From Peptostreptococcaceae bacterium (lineage in GTDB: Bacteria > Bacillota > Clostridia > Peptostreptococcales > Peptostreptococcaceae): a stretch of 6,958 nucleotides of DNA. The stretch lies in assembly GCA_017425305.1 (NCBI GenBank), contig JAFOOW010000029.1, forward strand, positions 1-6,958, read 5' to 3'. Of the stretch, positions 1 to 6,153 are shown in pieces. Made by a program: the position numbers and the translations under genes. How positions within the stretch are numbered: the stretch's first letter is position 1; each line of letters begins with the position of its first letter. A model generated the notes under the pieces. It saw only the letters and a program-made list of their open reading frames with translations, did no database searches and was not told the DNA's origin.

Positions 1-557
1 ATGCTTTAGATATTGAAGGTTTCAAAGGACATCTTTATCATACATTTATGCCTAATGGAAGTATAGAAATAGAGAATCTTGAAAAACTGAATAGAGAAGA
101 AGCAATATCAGCAGTTTATGAAATAGCTTCAAGAATATACTCTCAAAAAGAAGACATGATAGGATCAGATAGAATGAGAGAAATAGAAAGAGTTATACTT
201 CTTCAAGCAGTTGATGCACATTGGATAGACCATATAGATGCTATGGACCAATTACGTCAAGGTATAGGTTTAAGAGCTATAGGACAACAAGATCCAGTTA
301 TAGCATATAAGATGGAAGGATTCGATATGTTTGATGCTATGACAAGTGCTATAACAGAAGATACTGTTAGATATTTATATAACTTTACAGTAGAAGAACC
401 AATACAAAGAAAGCAAGTAATAGATGTTGATAAACTATCTTCAAATGCAGATGCTGATGCAAACAATAAGACAGTTAAAAAAGACGAAGAAGCAGGAAGA
501 AATGATGAATGTCCTTGTGGAAGTGGTAAGAAATACAAGAAATGTTGTGGTAGATAA
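1..557 (+). CDS. secA: Protein translocase subunit SecA, C-terminal part (5' end outside window)
   Basis: The reading frame is open from the left edge (first full codon at position 3) to TAA at 555-557, giving the last 184 residues of SecA. SecA is the cytosolic/peripheral ATPase that pushes preproteins through the SecYEG channel. The visible part covers the end of the helical scaffold/wing region, with the family-typical stretch ILLQAVDAHWIDHIDAMDQL followed by RQGIGLRAIGQQDP and a YKMEGFDMFDAM segment. After a variable, charged linker (about 40 residues) comes the SEC-C tail CPCGSGKKYKKCC (about 523-549). It is a C-x-C-x8-C-C zinc site that in known SecAs contacts SecB or lipids. The family assignment is certain. 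Whether this is SecA1 or an accessory SecA2 cannot be seen directly, but an intact SEC-C tail and linkage to prfB favour the housekeeping copy. No terminator is visible before prfB 13 bases downstream, so the two are probably co-transcribed. Confidence 0.97.
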   Translation, partial: ALDIEGFKGHLYHTFMPNGSIEIENLEKLNREEAISAVYEIASRIYSQKEDMIGSDRMREIERVILLQAVDAHWIDHIDAMDQLRQGIGLRAIGQQDPVIAYKMEGFDMFDAMTSAITEDTVRYLYNFTVEEPIQRKQVIDVDKLSSNADADANNKTVKKDEEAGRNDECPCGSGKKYKKCCGR

Positions 558-570
558 TTTGGAGGTATAA

Positions 571-1684
571 ATGCTTAATTTGCAAGAGTACAGACATAAG
601 ATGGAAGCTATGTCTGAAATTATAGAAGAATTGAGGGTTTCTCTTTGACATAGGAGAACTTATTAAGAAAATAAATTTAAATGAAGAAGAAATGAGTCAA
701 CAAGATTTCTGGAATGATAATGAAAAGGCTCAAAAAGTTCTTCAAGAAAATAAATCATTAAAAGAGACACTAGATGAGTTTAATCATCTAGAGTCTTCTT
801 TAGAAGAAATAGATGTTTTTATAGAATTAGCTATAGAAGAAGGAGATATATCATTAGAAAAAGAAGTTGAAAAAATGATAGAAAATCTAGAAAAATCTAT
901 AGATGAATTAAAAATAAAAACACTATTAAGTGGAGAATACGATAAAAACAATGCTATATTATCTATAAATGCAGGAACAGGTGGGTTAGATGCTCAAGAT
1001 TGGGCACAAATGCTACTTAGAATGTATGTAAGATGGGCAGATAGAAAAGAGTTTAAAGTATCTACACTAGATATGATCTCAGACCCAGAAGCTGGAATAA
1101 AAAGTGCGACTATACAAGTAGAAGGATTAAATGCATATGGATATTTAAAGAGTGAAAAAGGTGTTCATAGAATAGTTAGAATATCACCTTTTGATCCATC
1201 AGGAAAAAGACATACATCATTTGCTTCAATAGATGTAGTTCCAGAACTTGATGAAAGTATAGAAATAGATATAAATCCATCAGATTTAAAAATAGACACA
1301 TATAGAGCTTCAGGAGCAGGAGGTCAGCATATAAATACTACTGACTCAGCAGTAAGAATAACTCATATACCTACAGGAGTAGTTGTACAGTGTCAAAACC
1401 AAAGGTCTCAACATAGTAATAAAGATACTGCAATGAGAATGTTAATGGCTAAATTAATTGAGTTAAAAGAGCTTGAACAAAAAGAAAAAATAGAAGACTT
1501 ACAAGGAAAGTATTCTCAAATAACTTGGGGAAGTCAGATAAGGTCATATGTATTCCAACCATATAAGCTAGTAAAAGACCATAGAACAAATGCAGAAATG
1601 GGAAATGTAGATAGTGTTATGGATGGAAGTATAGACTTGTTTATAAATGAATATTTAAAAATGACTAAAATAAATAATTCATAA
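571..1684 (+). CDS. prfB: Peptide chain release factor 2, expressed by programmed +1 frameshift at 646
   Basis: RF2 recognises UAA and UGA stop codons in the ribosomal A site and triggers release of the finished protein. Translation starts at ATG 571, preceded by GGAGGT at 561-566. It runs 25 codons (MLNLQEYRHKM...LRVSL) to an in-frame TGA at 646-648. The ribosome must skip T646 so that CTT-TGA-C is read CTT-GAC, then continue in the new frame from 647 to TAA 1682-1684, with a second TAA just after. The joined protein is 370 aa, against 365 in E. coli. Motifs are in register with E. coli RF2: the stop-codon-reading tripeptide SPF at residues 205-207 (1184-1192) and the catalytic GGQ at 250-252 (1319-1327). 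The N-terminal third is a charged helical domain, with LDAQDWAQML after it. An annotation starting at the internal ATG 692 would lose 40 residues. The gene lies 13 bases after secA and is followed by a hairpin. Confidence 0.97.
633..649 (+). promoter_or_regulatory. Programmed +1 frameshift site of prfB (RF2 autoregulation)
   Basis: An SD-like GAGGG (633-637) lies just upstream of the slippery CTT TGA C (643-649), the classic RF2 recoding signal. When RF2 is scarce the ribosome stalls at TGA, the CTT-bound tRNA slips to TTT, and translation resumes at GAC 647. When RF2 is plentiful the 25-residue peptide terminates. The G-run ends five bases before CTT, a little further away than in the E. coli AGGGGG-TAT-CTT-TGA-C arrangement. 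The two frames join into one uninterrupted RF2 homologue, which supports recoding over a sequencing error. Confidence 0.95.
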
Positions 1685-1689
1685 TAACA

Positions 1690-1722
1690 GGGCTTAAGAA
1701 GAAATTTCTTAAGCCCTATTTT
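1690..1722 (+). terminator. Intrinsic terminator or attenuator between prfB and tex
   Basis: GGGCTTAAGAA (1690-1700) pairs perfectly with TTCTTAAGCCC (1706-1716), an 11-bp stem with a five-base loop, followed by the short T-rich tract TATTTT. It begins six bases after the first prfB stop codon. The tract is immediately followed by the tex ribosome binding site, so there is no room for a new promoter between hairpin and tex. Any tex transcript must read through this hairpin or start inside prfB. I read it as a partial terminator or attenuator. Confidence 0.8.
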
Positions 1723-1738
1723 AGGAGGAATTAAATTG
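1723..1738 (+). promoter_or_regulatory. Ribosome binding site that sets the TTG start of tex
   Basis: AGGAGG at 1723-1728 sits seven bases before TTG 1736-1738. The protein read from this TTG begins with a normal Tex N-terminus (MDINKILKEEFNLRDSQVEN), and no ATG lies in frame nearby upstream. The strong SD compensates for the weak start codon. Confidence 0.85.
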
Positions 1739-3886
1739 GATATAAATAAGATTTTAAAAGAGGAATTTAATTTAAGAGATTCACAAGTTGAAAATACTAT
1801 AAAGCTTATAGATGAAGGAAATACTATACCATTTATAGCTAGATATAGAAAAGAAATGACAGGCGAAATGAGTGATGTTGTTCTTAGAGGGTTTTATGAT
1901 AAGTTAATATACTTAAGAAATTTACAAAGTAGAAAAGATGATGTAAAAAGATTAATAGATGAACAAGGTAAATTAACTGATGAAATAGTTAAGGGAATAG
2001 AACAAACAAAAACTCTTCAAGAAGTAGAAGATATATATGCACCATTCAAACCTAAAAAGAGAACTAAAGCAACTATAGCTAAAGAAAAAGGATTAGAAAA
2101 TTTAGCTTTAGCTATGTTAAGAGAAAATATAAACTTAAATGAAGAAGCAAAGAAATATGTTAACTCTGAAAAAGAAGTTAATAGTAAAGAAGATGCTATT
2201 AAAGGTGCAAAAGATATAATAGCTGAAATAATATCAGAAGATGCTAAGTTAAGAAAGTACATAAGAGATTTGGCTTTTAAAGAAGGGAAAATAATAACTA
2301 AAAATACTAAAGATGAAAAATCTGTTTATGATATGTATTACGATTATAGTGAACCAGTAAAAACTTTAGCTCCACACAGAATACTTGCTATAAATAGAGG
2401 AGAAAAAGAAGAGTTTTTAAAGGTTAAATTAGAACTAAATAATGAAAAAATAATTAACTATATATTAGATAAATATATAAACTCTAAAAACATATCTAAT
2501 CAAGAAGATATAAAACAAGCTATAGAGGATGCATATAAGAGACTTATATACCCATCAATAGAAAGAGAAATAAGAAATGAATTAACAGATAGATCTCATG
2601 AAAGAGCAATTAGTGTTTTTGGACAAAATGTAAAAAGCTTATTACTTCAACCACCGGTAAAAGATAAAGCTGTAATGGGATTTGATCCTGCTTATAGAAC
2701 TGGATGTAAAATCGCAGTAGTAGATAAAAATGGTAAGTTATTAGATTATACAACTGTTTATCCAACTGCTCCACAAAATGATGTTGAAGGCTCTAAGAAA
2801 ATATTAAAAGCATTAATAGAAAAGCATAATGTAGATATAATTTCTATAGGTAATGGAACAGCTTCGAGAGAATCTGAACAATTCGTTTCAGAAATGTTAA
2901 AAGAAATAGAGAGAAATGTTCAATATACAATAGTAAGTGAAGCAGGAGCATCAGTATATTCTGCATCAGAATTAGCTAATGAAGAACACCCTGATATAAA
3001 TGTATCTATACGGGGAGCTATATCTATAGCAAGAAGATTACAAGATCCTCTTGCAGAGTTAGTTAAGATAGATCCTAAGAGTATAGGTGTTGGACAGTAT
3101 CAACATGATTTAAATAAAAAGAGATTAGAAGAAGTTTTAGGTGGAGTTGTAGAAGACTCAGTTAACTCAGTTGGAGTAGACTTAAATACAGCATCATACT
3201 CATTACTAGAACATATAGCAGGCATAAGTAAATCTATAGCTAAAAATATAATTGCATATAGAGAAGAAAATGGAGACTTTACATCCAGAGCACAAATTAA
3301 GAAGGTTAAAAGACTAGGACCTCAAGCATTTACACAATGTGCAGGGTTTATGAGAATCGCTGACTCTAAAAATCCATTAGACAACACATCAGTACATCCA
3401 GAAAGTTATGATGTTTGTAAGAAGCTCTTAGAAAGATTAGGATACTCTTTAAATAATGTGAGAGATAGAAAAATAGATGATATAGATTCTAAAGTAGAAT
3501 CTATAGGAATAAATAAATTAAGTGAAGAATTAGAAGTAGGAGTTGTAACTTTAAAAGATATAATTTCTGAAATAAAGAAACCAGGTAGAGACCCTAGGGA
3601 AGAAGGAATAAAACCAGTATTAAGAACAGATGTATTAAAAATAGAAGATATACAAGAAGGAATGGTTTTAAAAGGAACAGTTAGAAATGTAGTTGATTTT
3701 GGAGCATTTGTTGATATAGGAATAAAAAATGATGGCTTAGTTCACAAGTCTCAAATGAGTAATAAATTTGTAAAAGATCCTATGACAATAGTGACAGTAG
3801 GAGATGTAATAGACGTAAAAGTAATTGGTGTTGACTTAAAAACACAAAGGGTTTCTTTAACTATGAGAGATGTTAAAGAAGTATAG
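1736..3886 (+). CDS. tex: Tex-family S1 RNA-binding protein (transcription accessory factor)
   Basis: This encodes 716 aa, close to the usual 720-780 for Tex, a widespread bacterial protein related to eukaryotic Spt6. Tex binds nucleic acid and is linked to transcription and RNA handling; its exact role in Clostridia is not settled. Domains in order are: an N-terminal helical Tex region (1 to about 190) with conserved IPFIARYRKEMTGEMSD (31-47) and YAPFKPKKRTKATIAKEKGL (101-120); a central helical segment; a YqgF/RNase H-like fold beginning at VMGFDPAYRTGCK (D317); a helix-hairpin-helix pair from VDLNTAS (481) through IAGISKSIAKNI and VKRLGPQAFTQCAGFMRI; and a C-terminal S1 domain (about 637-712) with GTVRNVVDFGAFVDIG and GLVHKSQMS. 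It starts at TTG 1736 behind AGGAGG and ends at TAG. It lies downstream of the prfB hairpin, and its stop codon overlaps the SD of the amidohydrolase, so those two genes are probably co-transcribed and coupled. Confidence 0.95.
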   Translation: MDINKILKEEFNLRDSQVENTIKLIDEGNTIPFIARYRKEMTGEMSDVVLRGFYDKLIYLRNLQSRKDDVKRLIDEQGKLTDEIVKGIEQTKTLQEVEDIYAPFKPKKRTKATIAKEKGLENLALAMLRENINLNEEAKKYVNSEKEVNSKEDAIKGAKDIIAEIISEDAKLRKYIRDLAFKEGKIITKNTKDEKSVYDMYYDYSEPVKTLAPHRILAINRGEKEEFLKVKLELNNEKIINYILDKYINSKNISNQEDIKQAIEDAYKRLIYPSIEREIRNELTDRSHERAISVFGQNVKSLLLQPPVKDKAVMGFDPAYRTGCKIAVVDKNGKLLDYTTVYPTAPQNDVEGSKKILKALIEKHNVDIISIGNGTASRESEQFVSEMLKEIERNVQYTIVSEAGASVYSASELANEEHPDINVSIRGAISIARRLQDPLAELVKIDPKSIGVGQYQHDLNKKRLEEVLGGVVEDSVNSVGVDLNTASYSLLEHIAGISKSIAKNIIAYREENGDFTSRAQIKKVKRLGPQAFTQCAGFMRIADSKNPLDNTSVHPESYDVCKKLLERLGYSLNNVRDRKIDDIDSKVESIGINKLSEELEVGVVTLKDIISEIKKPGRDPREEGIKPVLRTDVLKIEDIQEGMVLKGTVRNVVDFGAFVDIGIKNDGLVHKSQMSNKFVKDPMTIVTVGDVIDVKVIGVDLKTQRVSLTMRDVKEV

Positions 3887-3890
3887 GAGG
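3884..3890 (+). promoter_or_regulatory. Ribosome binding site overlapping the tex stop codon
   Basis: TAGGAGG at 3884-3890 includes the tex stop TAG (3884-3886) and supplies the SD for ATG 3896, with five bases between. A ribosome finishing tex stops on top of this site, a layout typical of translational coupling between neighbouring genes. Confidence 0.85.
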
Positions 3891-3895
3891 TTGTA

Positions 3896-5053
3896 ATGCT
3901 ATTTATTAAAAATGGAACTATAAACACTATCACAAATGGAATAATAAATGGTGATATTCTTATAGAAAATGGAAAAATAATAGAAATAGGAAACAATATA
4001 GTAGTTCCTTTAGATGCAGAAGTAATTGATGCTCAAGGGAATTTAGTACTTCCAGGATTTATAGATGCTCATACTCACTTAGGGTTATGGGAAGATGGAA
4101 TGGGATTTGAAGGAGCAGATGGAAATGAAGAAACAGATCCTATAACTCCACATTTAAATCCTATAGATGGTATAAATCCTATGGATAGAAGCTTTGAAGA
4201 AGCTAGAAATGGAGGTATAACATCTGTTTGTAGTACTCCAGGAAGTGCAAATGTTATGGGTGGACAATGTATAGCTATAAAAACTTTTGGAAGAAGAATA
4301 GATAAAATGGTTATCAAAAACCCTGTAGCATCTAAAATTGCATTTGGAGAAAACCCAAAGAGTTGTTATGGTCAAGAAGATAAAGCTCCTCAAACTAGAA
4401 TGGCAATTGCAGCTATGATGAGAGAAACTTTAAAGGAAGCAGAAGAGTATCTAGATGCTTTATTGCTTCATGAAGAAGATGATGAAAATGAAAAGCCAGA
4501 TTATGATATGAAAATGGAAAGCTTACTACCTGTATTAAGAAGAGATATTCCATTTAAAGTTCATGCTCATAGAGCAGATGATATATTTACAGCTATAAGA
4601 ATAGGAAAAGAATTTAACCTTAAGCTTACATTAGACCATTGTACAGAAGGTCACTTAATAGTTGAAGATTTAGTTGAGGAAGGATATCCAGTAGTTGTAG
4701 GACCTTCACTTTCAGAAAGGTCTAAAATAGAATTAAGAAACTTAACATTTGATACAGCAGGAATATTATCTAATGCAGGTATGGACGTATGCTTAATGAC
4801 AGACCACCCAGTTATACCAGTTCACTATTTACCTATATGTGCAGGGATAGCTGTTAAACATGGCATGAGAGAAGATAAAGCATTAGAATCTATAACTATA
4901 AATCCAGCTAAAGTTTTAGGTATATCTGATAGAGTTGGTTCCATAGAAATAGGAAAAGATGCAGATATAGTTATATGGGATAACAATCCATTAGAAATCC
5001 AAAGCAATGTTTTATATACAATAATAGATGGAAAAATAGTATATAAAAAGTAG
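3896..5053 (+). CDS. Metal-dependent amidohydrolase, imidazolonepropionase-like, substrate unknown
   Basis: This 385-aa protein of the amidohydrolase superfamily (TIM-barrel metal hydrolases) shows the full family layout. An N-terminal beta-sandwich (LFIKNGTINT, ILIENGKIIEIG) leads into LPGFIDAHTHLG with metal-binding H59 and H61. Further likely ligands or active-site residues are H223/H225 (KVHAHRADDI), H248 (TLDHCTEGH) and D303 (LMTDHPV). The C-terminus returns to the sandwich with NPAKVLG and GSIEIGKDADIVIWD. A conserved block around NPIDGINPMDRSFEEA and PGSANVMGGQ, plus KIAFGENPK (147-155), resembles a cytosolic group usually labelled 'amidohydrolase' or HutI-like, distinct from dihydroorotase or urease. 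There is no signal peptide. An acidic stretch (HEEDDENEK, 192-200) lies before the fifth strand. Nothing nearby belongs to histidine or pyrimidine breakdown, so true imidazolonepropionase activity is not supported. It is likely coupled to tex. No clear terminator follows it. Confidence 0.9.
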   Translation: MLFIKNGTINTITNGIINGDILIENGKIIEIGNNIVVPLDAEVIDAQGNLVLPGFIDAHTHLGLWEDGMGFEGADGNEETDPITPHLNPIDGINPMDRSFEEARNGGITSVCSTPGSANVMGGQCIAIKTFGRRIDKMVIKNPVASKIAFGENPKSCYGQEDKAPQTRMAIAAMMRETLKEAEEYLDALLLHEEDDENEKPDYDMKMESLLPVLRRDIPFKVHAHRADDIFTAIRIGKEFNLKLTLDHCTEGHLIVEDLVEEGYPVVVGPSLSERSKIELRNLTFDTAGILSNAGMDVCLMTDHPVIPVHYLPICAGIAVKHGMREDKALESITINPAKVLGISDRVGSIEIGKDADIVIWDNNPLEIQSNVLYTIIDGKIVYKK

Positions 5054-5074
5054 TTATATGTATGTTAGAAATAA

Positions 5075-5103
5075 TTGACATATGGGTACATAGCTAATAA
5101 CAT
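5075..5103 (+). promoter_or_regulatory. Probable sigma-A promoter of the FMN riboswitch-ribU transcript
   Basis: A perfect -35 TTGACA (5075-5080) is separated by exactly 17 bases from TAACAT (5098-5103), which matches the -10 consensus at four of six positions. The predicted start near 5110 would place about 25 bases before the riboswitch aptamer. Position and spacing make this the most convincing promoter in the window. An imperfect inverted repeat (5054-5107) surrounds it. Confidence 0.7.
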
Positions 5104-5135
5104 ATAAATATAAAGGAAAATTAAATAGCACGATA

Positions 5136-5248
5136 GATCTTCGGGGCAGGGTGTAATTCCCTACCGGCGGTATAGCCCGCGAGCTATTTTTTTAGCATGA
5201 CTTGGTTAGATTCCAAGGCCGACAGTATAGTCTGGATGAGAGAGGATT
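5136..5248 (+). promoter_or_regulatory. FMN riboswitch aptamer (RFN element)
   Basis: The conserved RFN core is recognisable across its length: ATCTTCGGGGCAGGGTG (5137-5153), ATTCCCTACCGGCGGTATAG (5156-5175), CCGCGAGC, ATTCCAAGGCCGACAGTATA (5210-5229) and GTCTGGATGAGAG. Visible stems are P1 5136-5142 with 5242-5248 (two G-U pairs), GGG 5149-5151 with CCC 5159-5161, GCGG 5167-5170 with CCGC 5177-5180, a short variable stem GCTA/TAGC (5183-5196) closed by a run of T, CTTGG/CCAAG (5201-5217), and GAC/GTC (5221-5232). RFN RNAs bind flavin mononucleotide directly and usually turn genes off when FMN is high. Here the aptamer precedes a terminator and ribU, so the likely effect is reduced riboflavin uptake when FMN is plentiful. 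Confidence 0.97.
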
Positions 5249-5326
5249 AGTATAAATGAATAAATTATATACTTTTTAGGTATTTATTTTAAATATATTC
5301 AAAAACTAAGCTCGAAGAGAATCTTC
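5242..5326 (+). promoter_or_regulatory. Predicted antiterminator pairing of the FMN riboswitch expression platform
   Basis: The P1 3' strand GAGGATT (5242-5248) can pair either with GATCTTC (5136-5142), closing the aptamer, or with AATCTTC (5320-5326), the 3' arm of the terminator. These pairings are mutually exclusive. Without FMN, the 5242-5248/5320-5326 pairing would break the terminator and allow ribU transcription. With FMN, P1 holds its strand and the terminator forms. This is inferred from base pairing by eye; the AT-rich spacer 5249-5307 may extend the antiterminator. Confidence 0.7.
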
Positions 5327-5341
5327 GAGCTTTTTATTTTT
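5308..5341 (+). terminator. Riboswitch-controlled intrinsic terminator upstream of ribU
   Basis: AAGCTCGAAGA (5308-5318) pairs with TCTTCGAGCTT (5322-5332), an 11-bp stem with a three-base GAA loop, followed by TTTATTTTT. It lies about 60 bases after the aptamer and 34 bases before ribU, the expected place for the OFF structure of a transcriptional riboswitch. Confidence 0.92.
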
Positions 5342-5362
5342 CCTAATTTAATTAAATTAGGA
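5341..5362 (+). repeat. Perfect palindrome overlapping the ribU Shine-Dalgarno
   Basis: TCCTAATTTAA (5341-5351) is followed directly by its reverse complement TTAAATTAGGA (5352-5362), and two further U-G pairs are possible outward. The right arm contains the first four bases of the ribU AGGAGG (5359-5364), and the left arm supplies a complementary TCCT. In RNA it could form a nine-pair hairpin with an AATT loop that hides the ribosome binding site. In DNA it could be a symmetric protein site. AT-rich composition makes chance pairing easier, so the function is inference. Confidence 0.6.
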
Positions 5363-5375
5363 GGTATTTATAGGA

Positions 5376-5984
5376 ATGGAAGGAAGTATGAAAAAACAAA
5401 ATACAATATCTGCAACATTAATGACAAAGGTAGCAATATTATCAGCAATATCATACATACTTATGTTTATAGCACTGCCTATACCAATATTATTTCCTAA
5501 CTTTTTAAAGTTAGATATATCAGATGTGCCTGCTATATTTGGAGGTATGTCACTAGGTCCTATAGCAGGATTTGCTATAGTATTTATAAAAAATTTACTA
5601 CAAGCTATTACGGCATCAACAACTGCTTGGATTGGTGAAATAGCAAATATGTTAATAGGTGGATCTTATGTAATTATATTATCTATAATTTATAAAAAGA
5701 AAAAAGATATAAAAGGACTTGTAATAGGATTTATATTTGCAACTATAGCTATGGTGATAGTAGGATGCTTAACAAATTATTATATGTTATTGCCTTTTTA
5801 TGCGACAGTAATGCCTATGGATGCTATAATACAAGCAGGTCATATAATAAATCCTAATGTAACTGATTTATTTAGTTTTGTAATATGGATGATAGCTCCA
5901 TTTAACTTAGTTAAAGCAATTTTAATATCATTATTTACATTACCATTGTATAAAAAGATGGGACTAATATTAAAGAACAAATAA
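5376..5984 (+). CDS. ribU: Riboflavin transporter RibU, substrate-binding S component of an ECF transporter
   Basis: This 202-aa integral membrane protein has about five or six hydrophobic helices (roughly 17-37, 52-72, 85-105, 113-133, 165-190). RibU binds riboflavin in the membrane and relies on the shared energising module EcfA/EcfA'/EcfT for uptake; none of those genes is in this window. Family signatures include FLKLDISDVPAIFGG (43-57), GPIAGFAIVFIKNLLQA (61-77), GEIANMLIGG (87-96), NYYMLLPFY (134-142) and APFNLVKA (174-181). The FMN riboswitch directly upstream independently confirms the substrate. The start is taken at ATG 5376, eleven bases after AGGAGG. ATG 5388 (MKKQ) is possible, but its only SD-like sequence, AAGGA, is too close. 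The C-terminus is basic (KKMGLILKNK), as expected for a cytosolic end. It forms a single-gene transcription unit closed by a strong terminator that begins at the stop codon. Confidence 0.95.
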   Translation: MEGSMKKQNTISATLMTKVAILSAISYILMFIALPIPILFPNFLKLDISDVPAIFGGMSLGPIAGFAIVFIKNLLQAITASTTAWIGEIANMLIGGSYVIILSIIYKKKKDIKGLVIGFIFATIAMVIVGCLTNYYMLLPFYATVMPMDAIIQAGHIINPNVTDLFSFVIWMIAPFNLVKAILISLFTLPLYKKMGLILKNK

Positions 5985-6026
5985 AAAATAAGGTCTATAT
6001 TAGATTTAATATAGACCTTATTTTTT
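5984..6026 (+). terminator. Strong intrinsic terminator after ribU, potentially bidirectional
   Basis: AAGGTCTATATTA (5990-6002) pairs with TAATATAGACCTT (6007-6019), and the flanking A-rich and T-rich tracts (5984-5989 and 6020-6026) extend the stem further. The T run ends transcription on the + strand. The matching A run would act on the - strand, although no - strand gene is seen here. It starts on the last base of the ribU stop codon and separates ribU from tsaE. Confidence 0.93.
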
Positions 6027-6068
6027 ATAAAATATGATATATTATAAAAAACTTTGTCTACCAAAGCC

Positions 6069-6097
6069 TTTATAATACTAATTAGTTATAATATAAT
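6069..6097 (+). promoter_or_regulatory. Possible promoter of the tsaE-tsaB operon
   Basis: A promoter is expected between the ribU terminator and tsaE. The best spaced candidate is TTTATA (6069-6074, four of six matches to -35), 17 bases, then a perfect TATAAT (6092-6097). Other TATAAT hexamers occur at 6071-6076 and 6087-6092 but lack a convincing -35. The AT-rich background makes such matches common, so the exact site is uncertain. The remainder of the gap (6104-6138) shows nothing recognisable. Confidence 0.4.
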
Positions 6098-6153
6098 AAT
6101 ATCTGTTACAAAATAAATGATTGAAGAAGTTTTATTTATGGAGATGATTATAG

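Noticed and set aside
257..538. Open frame on the - strand inside secA
   Set aside because: It lies wholly opposite a clear SecA coding region, has low-complexity S/L/F-rich content typical of antisense shadows, and has no recognisable domain.
692..1684. RF2 starting at ATG 692 as an independent gene
   Set aside because: The in-frame upstream codons 647-691 and the CTT-TGA-C junction extend the homology to a normal RF2 N-terminus, and the only good SD (GGAGGT, 561-566) precedes ATG 571.
4075..4393. Two overlapping - strand open frames inside the amidohydrolase gene
   Set aside because: They lie opposite well-conserved enzyme motifs, have no family resemblance, and reflect AT-rich antisense reading.
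5054..5107. Inverted repeat after the amidohydrolase as a transcription terminator
   Set aside because: The stem is imperfect with a 25-base loop and is followed by ATATAAAGG with no T tract, so a terminator is not supported.
5183..5196. GCTA/TAGC hairpin with a run of T as a separate terminator
   Set aside because: It is a four-bp stem with the T run in the loop, and it sits where the variable stem of the RFN aptamer belongs.
5840..6064. - strand open frame across the end of ribU and its terminator
   Set aside because: It reads through the terminator hairpin and the ribU C-terminal region and shows no domain; it is a chance frame.
6052..6066. Small CTTTG/CAAAG hairpin between ribU and tsaE
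   Set aside because: It has only five base pairs, no T tract follows, and it is not linked to any gene start, so it is likely chance.
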